Source of the DNA: Hypericum androsaemum
Lineage: Eukaryota; Streptophyta; Magnoliopsida; Malpighiales; Hypericaceae
Direction: 5' to 3'
Assembly: GCA_963995505.1 (NCBI GenBank)
Contig: OZ023190.1
Location: forward strand, 12,270,092-12,334,091
Length of the DNA: 64,000 bases
A program made the translations under genes and the position numbers. Numbering within the stretch: the first letter of the stretch is position 1; each line of letters begins with the position of its first letter. The notes below the pieces were generated by a model, which was not told where the DNA came from, ran no database searches, and worked only from the letters and a program-made list of their open reading frames with translations. This document shows positions 32,985 to 44,235 of the stretch, piece after piece.

Positions 32985-34165
32985 TTTGGTATCAGAGCTT
33001 AGGTTCTACTTTAGACCTTATATCTTTACATTTATTGTCTTTATTTGTTTGGTATTTCAGATTCGTGACTTTAGTGTCCTAAGTCGTGTATTCTGATCAG
33101 AAAGAAAAAAATAAAAAAAGAGGAAAAAAATTCCGAAAAAAAAGAAAGATAGAGAAGAAGGCAGCCAAGAAAAGAAGAAGAAAGAAGGTTGAAAAAAAAA
33201 TCAAAAAAAAAAGAAAAGAAAAGTTGAAAGTAGAAAAAAAGAGAATCTGCAAGAATGTCTTATAACTACTCAAGAATATCCTTTGAAGGTGTCGCACCAT
33301 TGGTTGGTGATCCACACACGTTTATGGATGCCCTTCTTAGTGGGATGAGGCATATAATGAGAACGGAGGTCAAGAAGCTCAGCGAAAAGGTGGACCGGAT
33401 AGTGTGCAAACAAGAGAGGATACATGATGTTCCTAATGTCTGTAGCGGAAGACAAATTCAACAAAGGAGGATGAGGGTCAAAGATGAGAAGAATTCAGGA
33501 GCTAATTTTTTTTGGAGAAGTCAATGGAAAGAGGGAAAACACCATTAACACTAAGCACGACATTGAGGGGAAGGTATGTAGTTCTGACGATTTGGAGGTT
33601 ACAACTAAAGTGATTGTTGAAAAAGAGGTTTTGACATGGGAGGAATTTGGTGAATATTCTATTGACTTGTTCGATGGAGAATGTTTTGATGACCATGCCA
33701 TGTCACTTCTTTACTTGAGAGATTTGTTCAATGAATCAGAATTGGTGGATGTTGTTCATATGAAGAAGTGCTTAACTGCTATTGATGGTGAACAAGAAGA
33801 ACTTGTTGTTTTAGTTGACAAGGAAGATGTCCAACCCATATCTTACATGTCTCCTGATTTACATGTTGAACATATTGACTTCTTAGGTGTGGACGAGTTT
33901 AATTATGTTGGGGGTTCATCGTTGATCAACATCTGGAATAGTTTGAAGTTTAAAGAAAGGCTTAAACGGATTAGTAGGGCTTTTGCTTTTGAGTTGGAGA
34001 TGACTTCAAATTCTTTAAGATCGAAGTACTTGTTCTGTTGGAAAGGAAGGTATCACGTGCAGCCACGACGTTCAAAGAGTTCATCTTGCACCAGCATGGT
34101 TGTGAGTTGGCAAAAGCATGACGGATGCAAGGATTTGAGGGCAAATCCTTTTCAAGAGGGGGGAA
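32985..34165 (+). pseudogene. Internal region 1 with two overlapping gypsy-like short frames
   Basis: After the primer-binding site (32987-32998) and a strongly purine-rich stretch (about 33100-33245), a 97-aa frame (33255-33548) starts MSYNYSRISFEG. A 229-aa frame (33484-34173) overlaps it by 65 bp in another frame and is acidic, ending in DLRANPFQEGG. That ending is typical of the last residues of plant gypsy polyproteins just before the polypurine tract. No protease, RT or integrase motif is found. This looks like a deletion derivative of a gypsy element whose middle is missing; whether the short proteins are made is unknown. Confidence 0.7.
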
Positions 34166-34902
34166 TGATGTGAACACGTCCACTATGGAGCTACAAGACC
34201 CACAAGCAGTTCGAGTTCCACTTGGACCAATCACAAGAGCAAGAGCAAAGACGCTTCAAGCTGAGCTCAACGGATTAATTCAAGGGATTTGGACTACAAC
34301 CAGCTCGTGTAAGCCCGTGGACGTCCATGCAAAGCCCATGCACGTGATTGGAGTTGTTTTGGAAGCCTAAAGGAGTAGAACCAAGATTCCTACTTTTTAG
34401 GAATAAGAGTTATCCAAACTTTTTATAACTTTTTAGGAATAAGAGTTATCCAATAGTGGATAATGATTGTATTTTTCAATTCTTAGGATAAACATTCGTT
34501 TTAGAACTAGTTTAAGTAGTATGATAAGTTTGGAGCTCTTCAGAACTTATCTTGTTGACTTTGGAGTCTATCCAGGTCAGTTTTAACCTTTATATAAGGA
34601 GGGCCACGAATTCAATAAAGACATCACTTTTTGGCATAAGAAAATTCGTGAGTTTTGATACTCGTGTTGTTCTTGCGGGCTGGATTGCTTAGCTAGGGCG
34701 TTTGTACTTATCAAACGGAATTTCCATCTCCGTTTGTGGCGTATTCGATTCAAGATCAAGGTTCGCGTTCTCACCATTGCTACGGGTCAAAGTTAACCAA
34801 CACTGAGGTTCGGTGCAAGGCGCAAAGCGTCGGGTCAAGATCAACCATCATCCTAAAGTAGACGGTCCGAGTTGGTGCGAGTTCCTGACGAGATTCATAT
34901 CA
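34166..34902 (+). repeat. LTR 2 (middle) of the nested array
   Basis: 737 bp. It is the 3' LTR of the first unit and the 5' LTR of the second, preceded by a polypurine tract and followed by a primer-binding site. One difference from LTR 3 was seen (36809). Confidence 0.93.
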
Positions 34903-36083
34903 TTTGGTATCAGAGCTTAGGTTCTACTTTAGACCTTATATCTTTACATTTATTGTCTTTATTTGTTTGGTATTTCAGATTCGTGACTTTAGTGTCCTAA
35001 GTCGTGTATTCTGATCAGAAAGAAAAAAATAAAAAAAGAGGAAAAAAATTCCGAAAAAAAAGAAAGATAGAGAAGAAGGCAGCCAAGAAAAGAAGAAGAA
35101 AGAAGGTTGAAAAAAAAATCAAAAAAAAAAGAAAAGAAAAGTTGAAAGTAGAAAAAAAGAGAATCTGCAAGAATGTCTTATAACTACTCAAGAATATCCT
35201 TTGAAGGTGTCGCACCATTGGTTGGTGATCCACACACGTTTATGGATGCCCTTCTTAGTGGGATGAGGCATATAATGAGAACGGAGGTCAAGAAGCTCAG
35301 CGAAAAGGTGGACCGGATAGTGTGCAAACAAGAGAGGATACATGATGTTCCTAATGTCTGTAGCGGAAGACAAATTCAACAAAGGAGGATGAGGGTCAAA
35401 GATGAGAAGAATTCAGGAGCTAATTTTTTTTGGAGAAGTCAATGGAAAGAGGGAAAACACCATTAACACTAAGCACGACATTGAGGGGAAGGTATGTAGT
35501 TCTGACGATTTGGAGGTTACAACTAAAGTGATTGTTGAAAAAGAGGTTTTGACATGGGAGGAATTTGGTGAATATTCTATTGACTTGTTCGATGGAGAAT
35601 GTTTTGATGACCATGCCATGTCACTTCTTTACTTGAGAGATTTGTTCAATGAATCAGAATTGGTGGATGTTGTTCATATGAAGAAGTGCTTAACTGCTAT
35701 TGATGGTGAACAAGAAGAACTTGTTGTTTTAGTTGACAAGGAAGATGTCCAACCCATATCTTACATGTCTCCTGATTTACATGTTGAACATATTGACTTC
35801 TTAGGTGTGGACGAGTTTAATTATGTTGGGGGTTCATCGTTGATCAACATCTGGAATAGTTTGAAGTTTAAAGAAAGGCTTAAACGGATTAGTAGGGCTT
35901 TTGCTTTTGAGTTGGAGATGACTTCAAATTCTTTAAGATCGAAGTACTTGTTCTGTTGGAAAGGAAGGTATCACGTGCAGCCACGACGTTCAAAGAGTTC
36001 ATCTTGCACCAGCATGGTTGTGAGTTGGCAAAAGCATGACGGATGCAAGGATTTGAGGGCAAATCCTTTTCAAGAGGGGGGAA
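34903..36083 (+). pseudogene. Internal region 2, copy of internal region 1
   Basis: Same layout at +1918 bp: frames 35173-35466 and 35402-36091 with the same translated products as in region 1. The apparent identity of the two internal copies indicates a very recent origin of the array. Confidence 0.75.
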
Positions 36084-36820
36084 TGATGTGAACACGTCCA
36101 CTATGGAGCTACAAGACCCACAAGCAGTTCGAGTTCCACTTGGACCAATCACAAGAGCAAGAGCAAAGACGCTTCAAGCTGAGCTCAACGGATTAATTCA
36201 AGGGATTTGGACTACAACCAGCTCGTGTAAGCCCGTGGACGTCCATGCAAAGCCCATGCACGTGATTGGAGTTGTTTTGGAAGCCTAAAGGAGTAGAACC
36301 AAGATTCCTACTTTTTAGGAATAAGAGTTATCCAAACTTTTTATAACTTTTTAGGAATAAGAGTTATCCAATAGTGGATAATGATTGTATTTTTCAATTC
36401 TTAGGATAAACATTCGTTTTAGAACTAGTTTAAGTAGTATGATAAGTTTGGAGCTCTTCAGAACTTATCTTGTTGACTTTGGAGTCTATCCAGGTCAGTT
36501 TTAACCTTTATATAAGGAGGGCCACGAATTCAATAAAGACATCACTTTTTGGCATAAGAAAATTCGTGAGTTTTGATACTCGTGTTGTTCTTGCGGGCTG
36601 GATTGCTTAGCTAGGGCGTTTGTACTTATCAAACGGAATTTCCATCTCCGTTTGTGGCGTATTCGATTCAAGATCAAGGTTCGCGTTCTCACCATTGCTA
36701 CGGGTCAAAGTTAACCAACACTGAGGTTCGGTGCAAGGCGCAAAGCGTCGGGTCAAGATCAACCATCATCCTAAAGTAGACGGTCCGAGTTGGTGCGAGT
36801 TCCTGACGGGATTCATATCA
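36084..36820 (+). repeat. LTR 3 of the nested array
   Basis: 737 bp, ending CATATCA directly before the right-hand GGCCT target duplication. Confidence 0.93.
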
Positions 36821-36825
36821 GGCCT

Positions 36826-38160
36826 AGTCTAGAATGCCACAGTTTAATATCATCTTCCGATGAGTTTGAACTAGTGACGAAGGAAAAACTTTCACAAAGA
36901 TCAATATCCAGAATCAAAAAACCTTCTGATATATATCCAAGGCCAAAATGGCATCATCAAAAAACAATCTAACAGTGTCGTCCTTAAACGACAACCGAAA
37001 ACCTAAAGACATTAAGGCCGAAACTGAGATCAGGTTCCTTCGAATGTCTGGAGCAAACAACACGTTATGTAAAAGAAGGGCACGACCACCACGAAGGTGC
37101 AATTTACAAGTGCCAAGCCTTTCACATCCATGCAGGAGTTGTTACCGACAAAAATAGTTTTTGCTCCAGCCGGCAACCGCCTGTATTCAACGAACGAACA
37201 ACGGTCTCTAACTACATGGTCTGTCACTCCTAAATCAATCACCCATATATAATGCGACTCAGTTAGAAGGGTACAAGAGGATACATACAACTTACTCACA
37301 CTTGAGTTTAGGTGTACCTGTTTGGGCATCTTGCAATATTTTGCAAAATGTCCCTTCTGTTGACAGTTAAAATATTTCACTTTTGAAATGTTAAACCGCT
37401 TTTTCTTTTTAGCCTTGGAGCCATCCAACTTGGTTCCATGGTTTTCAGCCTTTGGAGTTTTTTTACACTTACCCTTCTCTTTACCTTTCTTCTTTTTCCC
37501 ACCACTCCCAGTTGAACAAATCGAATGGGCTTCAGGGTGGGATTTCATAGCTAGGAGGCGATCTTCCTCCAGCTCAAGGTGTCTGGCAACATCATTAAAT
37601 GTTACCAAATGGTCAGAATGGGTAAGATTCATCTTCATCTGTTCCCAACTTGGTGGTAGGGAACGGATGATAGCTTGAATCTGCTGCTCGTTGCTAAGTA
37701 TGTGACCAGCCTCTGTCAGTTCACTGATCATGTTAGACATCACTCTCAAGTGTTTCCTCATGGTAACCTCCGGACGCTTCTTAAAGGTGTTAAACCTTAT
37801 GGTCAAAGCACATAGCTTTGACACTGAAAGCTTTTCGAATTTTTGTTTGAGAGCGTTCCATAACTCTTTCGCATTGTCATACACGCGGAATTGTCGGGTG
37901 ACATCATCCATCATTGAACTTAACAAAATCAATCGGGCAGTAGTGTTCTTTCTCTTCCAAATAACATAAGCTTCTTTGTCTCGCTTATGTTGAGCAGTTG
38001 TGCCTTCTTCAGGCTCATCCATTATCATATGTATGTGCTCCAGAACTTCTTGTTCCTCAAGCACATATTAGGTTTTCATGCTCCAATTCTCATAGTTTTC
38101 ACCGTTGAGTTTTAACTCACGGTTTAACTCAGCTATGATAGATCTAGAAGCAGCTGACAT
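36826..38160 (-). pseudogene. Copia gag with zinc knuckle, protease and start of GAG-pre-integrase
   Basis: The frame starts at 38160 (MSAASRSIIAELNR) and meets an early stop near 38072, then is open from 38064 to 37030. It contains the gag UBN2 part (RLILLSSMMDDVTRQF, ALKQKFEKLSVSKL), a Lys-rich stretch and a knuckle NCQQKGHFAKYC in which the first Cys has become Phe. The protease motif reads WVIDLGVTDHV where D-S-G is usual, so the catalytic triad is damaged. A frame change near 37050-37100 leads into LLLHNVLFAPDIRRNLISVS and the pre-integrase part, which is interrupted by the nested LTR array. Confidence 0.88.
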
Positions 38161-40178
38161 TTCTATAAGGAATTTTTAATATGAGAACATATTAGAAATT
38201 TGATTTGACAATATGATTCAATTTACTAAACAATCATAACTTTTAACGATACGAAGTCCTTGATTAACCTCAAAATCGAAGTGGGTCGCGGGTATGCTTC
38301 CCCTCACCATTCAAGTATTAATTTTAAACTTCAACCGTTTAAAGTTCATTGATAGTAAACTCAAGTGGAAGCAACTAAACAAACATCTTTGTTTGATTAC
38401 ACGCGTCATATACATTTTTACATTCTGAGTTTACACTCACATAAAAAAACTTAGACAAGGTCTCAACCTATTGTACAAAATTCCCCCAAAAACAACATAT
38501 GTATATGGGGACTGTTAAACATGTAATCACATGAGGATCGGGTGTCCAGGCGATCCAGTAGAAGAATCCAGATACATATATGGATCCGGGTCCGAGGACG
38601 ATCCTGTGGGGACCGGGTGCGAGGACGATCCGGCGAAGGATTCCAAGTTCACCACCGGAACTGGGATCGATTCTATAATCCAGATGATCAGGAGCGGAGG
38701 AAAATTGTAATGGTATTCCTTAGCGAGGTAGCGGTTCAAGATCAAACCGCTTCGCAGCTCAGGAGAAGGTATCATTTCTCTGAGAAGACCCCTCTCCTCG
38801 AGATAGTGGATCAGACCATAGAGGGCATCTCTATGGGTATTGATCTCGGGCTCCGAGAAGACACACATATCTTCTTGGATTTTCAGCGTGACCAGGAGGT
38901 CTCGAAACATGGAGGGCCAGTACTAAATTGAAAATTGTCATTTCAATTCAATCCCGAGGAACCCTAATCGGGCGATTTGGGGGCGATTTTCCCCCAAATC
39001 AATTTCCGTCAATTTCGTCAGAAATCCGACGATAACGACGTCGTAGATCGACGATAGTCGATTCTCCCGCGTGTCCTCGACATTCCGATACCACATTCGT
39101 GGATCGACGTAGCCGGAAAACGAAGATCGAAGCCGACGACGGCGGAGACGCACGGAAGGGAAAAGATGGTCCCAACGACGATTCCGGCCACGAGGTGACG
39201 AGCGCCCGGTGCCGACGAGCTCGAGAGGCCACGGCGAGTCGATTCCGACCAATCTCGGCCGTTAGTTCGCTGTTGTTGCGCCATGGTCGTGGGCGGTGCT
39301 TCAAACATTTTTTTTGCGTCGCTCGGGAGAAGAGAGAGAGAAAGGAAAGGGAAAATCTGCGAGGGGCAAAATCATAATTTTACAATTTTTTTCTCGAAAA
39401 TATTTATACTCGGGTCAAGAAAAAAAACTGGACTTAAAATATTGGGTTTTCTCTCTTTTAATTGGATAAAATCAGTTTTTATTCAATTAAAATCTAATAA
39501 ATTGAAAAAATTTTGAGAAATTTTTGTCAATTAAGTTTATTAAAATTATAACGACATTTTTAATAAACGACATATATATTTTGGAACGAGTTCCGAGATA
39601 TGTTAAACTAAAACCACATGAATTGATCCATAGAATGATCATCAAAAGATTGAAAAATGAGTTTTTCAATCCTATTTTGGGAGAATATGAATTAATCCGA
39701 AATTGGCTTGTAATTGATACAAGATTCGATGGCTACTGGAGAAAGGTATCTAAACTTTTGTGCAACGGAACTTCGACAAAAGGTTCTGAAGCGTCGTTTA
39801 CCGCTGCGAGTGCATAAGGATGACATGTATGTCATTCTCCATAATTATAACCTCCAGCCCATATGCAGTCTTGCATCTCCCGGTGAACAGCCTCGATATG
39901 CTCAACGAAGATTTTCAAAATTTGCACCGAAGTCCATGACACGCAGGTACCACGTAGGCGGTCAATTTCAGATTGGTACTTTATGGTTTCGCGCGTGCGC
40001 GAATTTGCCCACGTTGTTAGGCAAAATTCAATTTAGTCCCACTGGTTCTAAATTAATTATATTAAAATCCAACATATTGTAATTTTTAATAAAATCACAA
40101 TTAATACGATTTTTAATCCAAAAAATAACATAATTACTTGAATTAAAAAATCATATCATTATCAAAACATGGTTTCAA
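38161..40178 (-). other. Unusually long (2 kb) copia leader containing extra sequence
   Basis: Copia leaders between primer-binding site and gag are normally a few hundred bases at most. This one is about 2 kb and contains a 127-aa minus-strand frame (38910-38527), a GC-rich stretch (about 38940-39300) with overlapping frames on both strands, and a plus-strand frame at 39524-39817 (HELIHRMIIKRLKNEFF). None is recognised. The stretch may be a captured host fragment or an older nested insertion, but no terminal repeats or target duplications were spotted at its edges. Confidence 0.5.
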
Positions 40179-40181
40179 CCA

Positions 40182-40195
40182 TGCTCTGATACCAA
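40182..40195 (-). other. Primer-binding site of the copia element
   Basis: The minus strand reads TTGGTATCAGAGCATGG right after the LTR end; TGGTATCAGAGC is the standard match to the initiator methionine tRNA 3' end in plant LTR elements. Confidence 0.85.
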
Positions 40196-40196
40196 T

Positions 40197-40805
40197 TGAT
40201 GGAATTTAATGCGTAATTAATGAGTAATTACATGTTAAACTTGATTAATTAACAAACTAATTCGTTAATAATAAATCACTTACTTGTTGAAGTAGGAGGT
40301 CCACAGGTTCGGGTCCACAATGTCTTCGTGCCAGTCGAATTAAGATCACGTTTTAACGGATTCGTAATTAATTTTCACGAGATTTCCTCTATCAAAACTC
40401 AGGGACTAATCCAGAGTTTTTCTTTTCTTATTGAGTGGTTGTTGGCAAACTTTCAGATTGGTTCAGCCAGATTTCCCTTTTCAGATTGGTTCAGTGGCGA
40501 CACGTGGCACTACTGGGCCGCATGTCCGCCATGTGGCATGCCACGTGGCACTTTGCACCGCATGTCCGCCATGTGGCAAAGCTATCCCCCTAGGTTTGCC
40601 ACGTGGCGCCACGTCAGCATGCCACGTGGGCCGCCAACTCTGGCGGTAACTACGTCAGCGCCATGTCACGCTGGCGTGGCGCCTACGCGGCACTGTGCCG
40701 GTCAACGCGGGTTGATCGGCCCATTCTACCCAAAATTTGGGCCCGATGGGCCTGGGCCCAATCAGGCACAATAATAATTGCCTGATTGGGCCTTTATGTC
40801 CAACA
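40197..40805 (-). repeat. 5' LTR of the copia element (609 bp) with a G-box cluster
   Basis: Minus strand starts TGTTGGACA and ends TTCCATCA. The part nearest the U3 side is GC-rich and carries four CACGTG G-boxes (40501, 40542, 40600, 40623), each followed by G, plus related ACGT cores and a duplicated word GCATGTCCGCCATGTGGCA. ATTAT next to its outer end (40806-40810) is the likely half of the target duplication. Confidence 0.85.
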
Positions 40806-41318
40806 ATTATGATCGTTATTGGGTTTGGGGATGAGCAACGACATCTTTAACAGTTTAAAAGTGATGACGGTGCCGTACTTCTGTTTTTAAAATTAATCAC
40901 ATGATTGAATTATTTTTTCTTCTAATTGGTGAATGACATAATTATTTATTCCTCTGTTTTTTTTATGCAATTATTATTCCTCTGTTTGATTGATAACCAC
41001 GACATGTTTAGCTCCCTACATACCTAGCAACGAAATTAATCACCAGAAAGTAAGAAAAAACAGATTCTTAAAGCTCCCCCAATCATGTGACGTGACAATT
41101 TATGATTTGGTTTTTGATAATTTAATACTCTATACCGCATTATTAAAATATTATACTACAACTTGACCTTCGTAAACGCGTCTCTTCGCCAATTGTCATT
41201 TTTTAAAACACATTAAGTGAAATTAGAGTCAAATATTTGAATGATTGTAATTTTTCTAAATAAATATTTAACATCTTTCTAACTTGATCGATAAAATTAG
41301 AATAACTATCTTACTAAT
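40806..41318. repeat. Block X, left part (duplicate of X' at 58247-58750)
   Basis: About 500 bp align with 58247 onward: GGGTTTGGGGAT, GTGATGACGGT and CGTACTTCTGT, then ATAATTATTTA-type sequence, ACGACATGTTTAGCTCCCTA and CGAAATTAATCAC. There is no coding capacity. This is the non-coding partner in the WAKL block duplication. Confidence 0.8.
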
Positions 41319-44235
41319 AACTATCTTTTAAACCGTCATCACTTTTAAACTTTTAAATTAGAATTAAGTATCTTTCCAACCAATAAAATCCTTGTTCCTT
41401 CTCAGCTGTCGCCGCCGGCCCAGCCCCGCCAGCGGCGGGCCATGGCGGGGCTCCCTCTGGATCCATGAGGGACGGCTCTCCCCCTCATGCCCCCGTTACT
41501 CCTAAATCAGGCCCGAGTTCACGCGTCTTTGGCGTCTGATGCGTCTTTCCCTAGCCCTGCAATTAGGGCTTCCATCTCTGTGACCCCACAATCGCGCCAA
41601 GGCCCTCTTAGGCGGTGACTCCATGGCCCCCATGCTGGTTCTATGCAGGCAACGCCGGTTGTTCCTTTCCCTCCCTTGTCGGGGATGGATCAATCGGCTT
41701 TTATTGTTTTCTAGGCTTGGATGTTACATTTTTTTTGCTTCAGTCCCTTCCAGGAGCGAATTTCCTTTTTAGGCGTCGTTCAATGGTGGGGAGAACATGG
41801 CACCGTCCGTGGCAAGGGTGGTTGTTCCATCAGAGACCCAGATCGATTCTGCCATGCCCACGAATGTCGACAACTCCTCTGAATTGACTCGACTAAGGCC
41901 GCAAGGGCCGCTTGATTCGGTCGCAGAAGTCCCTTTCTCTCCGCCCTCATCTGCTCCAAAGGTACAATCCTATGCACAATTGCTTCGTTCAAAGACCCTG
42001 GGGCTGGTCCAATAATGGTGATTATATCAAGCCCATCCTTAAAGATGAGCACTTCACTGTTGTATTGAGCGATGATCGATCTGAGATTTGTGAATAATAT
42101 GGAAAGCGCGTAGTCATTGGTAGGCTGGTTATGCCTAAAGATTCAAAATTATGTTCATCTTTTGAACTTAGGAATGCCATTGCCAAGATTTCGAAGATTA
42201 ATTCTTTGAAGATGCTTCCGTTAGGTATGGGTTACTTTGGGTTCCGTTTTGATTCTGAGTCGGACAGGTAGGTTGCTTGGAACTCTACTGTTTAGAAGGT
42301 TCCCCAGGGTTCTCTCTATTTACAACATTAGATGTCATACTTGAGGCCTTCTAAAGTAGTATCATAATATGCCAAGGTGTGGATTAAGATAGTGGGACTT
42401 GCCATGGAGAATATCTCTCGCGACATTGTGTTTGGTTTGGCTGCTGCTGCGGGAAACCCCATTCGTTTGGATTCGATGGCTCTCATGGGGCTTTTGTCCG
42501 AGTTTTTGTTGATGTTGATATGTCTCGACCCCTGCAAGACAAAGCTTTGTTGGAATTGAAGGGAGGTAGATGCTTGGTTGACCTTTTTTATGAGGACCTC
42601 AATGATTTCTGTCAACATTGCAAGATAACTGGACATCAAGACTCAAGGTTTAGGAAGTTACACCCTCATAACACGATTGGAAGGAAGGCAGAGGTCGCTA
42701 ATGGGAAGCGAGTTATGCATGATGATGGTCACACGGGAAAGAAGGATGGGAAGGAAAAGACAATCAGGATTCCTAAGACCACACCCCCTTCAACTCAGGT
42801 TCTGCGGCCTGAGGATGTTCAAGTTTGAAATACGCAGGTTGGTACCTCTATTTCACATGCTCTTGTTCCTACCTCGAATATCTTTGAGGCACTTCGTGAA
42901 GAGGGTGAGATAGTTGAGGAAAGAGAGGAGGACTTTACTGGTGTTGTGCTTTCCCAAGCTTTGGTTCCTTTTGTATCTGATTCTGGGAATGGTACTCATC
43001 GTATACAACTTGTGGTCACGTAGTTTGGTAATGAATGGCTCCATGATGCGGGTATTGGTCTAAGACTGGCTGCTGAATTGGATGCTCGATCTTCTGGCAA
43101 CGAAGATGCGCAAGTTGTGATACCTGGGGCTAAGAGGGTGGTTCCATGTGCCAATGAAGTCACTTCTCTCTCTATGGTTCCTACCGCTTCTAATATTGTG
43201 CACGAGAATGTTGCTGGGTTTACAAGTTTGGATATGGCCTTAGATGTTTCAGTTTCTCATGCAAATGCAGTTGTACATGAGCAGGAGGCTACTTTGGTTC
43301 CAGTTGCGCAAGAGATTAGTGAACATGAAGCTGTTGACGTAGTTTTGAATTTGGTGGTATCACAAGTGCTTTGTGAGGTTGTGCACCATGCGCTGTAGGA
43401 GACTAATATGTATGTGGAGGGAGAAGCAGCTTCGCAGCCCTCTAATGAGCCTATTGCGAAATCAGATGCTATGGATGAAGGGGATGGTGAGCTAGATGGG
43501 CTTTCAGGTGTAGTGACAGTAGGGTCTCTTGCTTTAGCCTTTGTTCCGGAAGAGGAATCTTCTGAAGCGGTGCAACTAAGCCAAGGCATAGAGATGGATT
43601 TGTCGTCAAGTCTCAATTGCCCTTCTATTGGTAATGTGGACTTGAAAGTGGTGCCACGTACCTCAAAGTATACTCGAAAGCCAACAGCCAAAGCCTTATC
43701 TTTCTCAATCAACAAGAAGGCTTCAATTCAAACTGAAACAGTGCTCTTAAGAAATCTTTGGCTCAAGCAAATCATACAATTAAATCTCTTGCCCCCTCCC
43801 CACTAAAAAAGGATCAAGATCATATTCTAATCGAAAGGGGGGCTGCTGCTTCTCGAGATGTAGCTATCCAAATTGGTGTTGATTGAGATGGTGAGTGTGC
43901 TACGGTGGTTAATGTTATCAAGTAAGCTGCTGTGATGCCTAAGGATCTGGGGGTGCCTCCTCCTAAATGAACATCTGCCAATGGATGCTATCGGGGAGCA
44001 TTCGGGCTTTCACCGATGGATGCTGCTCTTCTGGACAATGCGAGATTATTTATGCAATTAATTTTTTGTTTGATTGCATATGTAATCTTGACTTTGTGCT
44101 TAGATGTGTTATTTCTTTCATAAGGGTTCTGTTTCAGTAAACCCTGTAATTTTTTCTTTCATAGGGGTTCTGTTTCAATAAACCTTGTAATTATTTTTCG
44201 GACTATATATAATACAAATCCACTTATGGAAAAAC
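41319..44235 (+). mobile_element. ORF1-only non-LTR element (LINE-like), decayed
   Basis: The 2.9-kb insertion lies in block X between two copies of ATCTTACTAAT (41308-41318 and 44236-44246), an 11-bp target duplication; X' has no insertion here. Coding-like segments resemble plant L1 ORF1. A Ser/Pro-rich start (41797-42015) is followed by DUF4283-like parts (FELRNAIAKI, GYFGFRFDSESD), then VWIKIVGLAMENI, then a zinc knuckle with C-x2-C and GH at about 42610 whose last Cys appears to be Phe. Variable acidic parts follow (43078-43806). Several stops and frameshifts are present. No endonuclease or RT ORF2 follows. The 3' end has a doubled tract (GTTCTGTTTCA-TAAACC-TTGTAAT type) and ends GGAAAAAC. 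Confidence 0.75.

Larger units (their letters stand above)
32248..36820 (+). mobile_element. Nested non-autonomous LTR element: LTR-internal-LTR-internal-LTR
   Basis: Three 737-bp LTRs (32248-32984, 34166-34902, 36084-36820) alternate with two 1181-bp internal regions at an exact 1918-bp period. The LTR ends are TGATGTG and CATATCA. The whole array is flanked by the 5-bp duplication GGCCT (32243-32247 and 36821-36825) and sits inside the copia GAG-pre-integrase coding region, which continues on both sides. Each internal region starts with a primer-binding site (TGGTATCAGAGC) and ends with a polypurine tract (AAGAGGGGGGAA). No reverse transcriptase or integrase is present, so enzymes from another element would be needed. 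Confidence 0.95.
30511..40805 (-). mobile_element. Ty1/copia retrotransposon lacking its 3' end, with a nested LTR element
   Basis: Minus-strand order: LTR (40805-40197), primer-binding site, long leader, gag with knuckle and protease, GAG-pre-integrase, integrase, linker, partial RT. The rest of the RT, RNase H and the 3' LTR are missing where gypsy sequence takes over. The outer end is sharp: the LTR begins TGTTGGACA on the minus strand, immediately next to block X, whose empty counterpart in X' (58247) continues without it. Confidence 0.85.

Noticed and set aside
33097..33315. Phe/Leu-rich minus-strand frame (and its copy at 35015-35233)
   Set aside because: It is the complement of a purine-rich leader tract in the nested LTR element.
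33097..36820. 1918-bp repeat as a satellite or an assembly artefact
   Set aside because: LTR ends, primer-binding sites, polypurine tracts and the GGCCT flanks explain it as a retroelement array; an artefact cannot be fully excluded without reads, but LTR differences between copies argue against simple duplication of reads.
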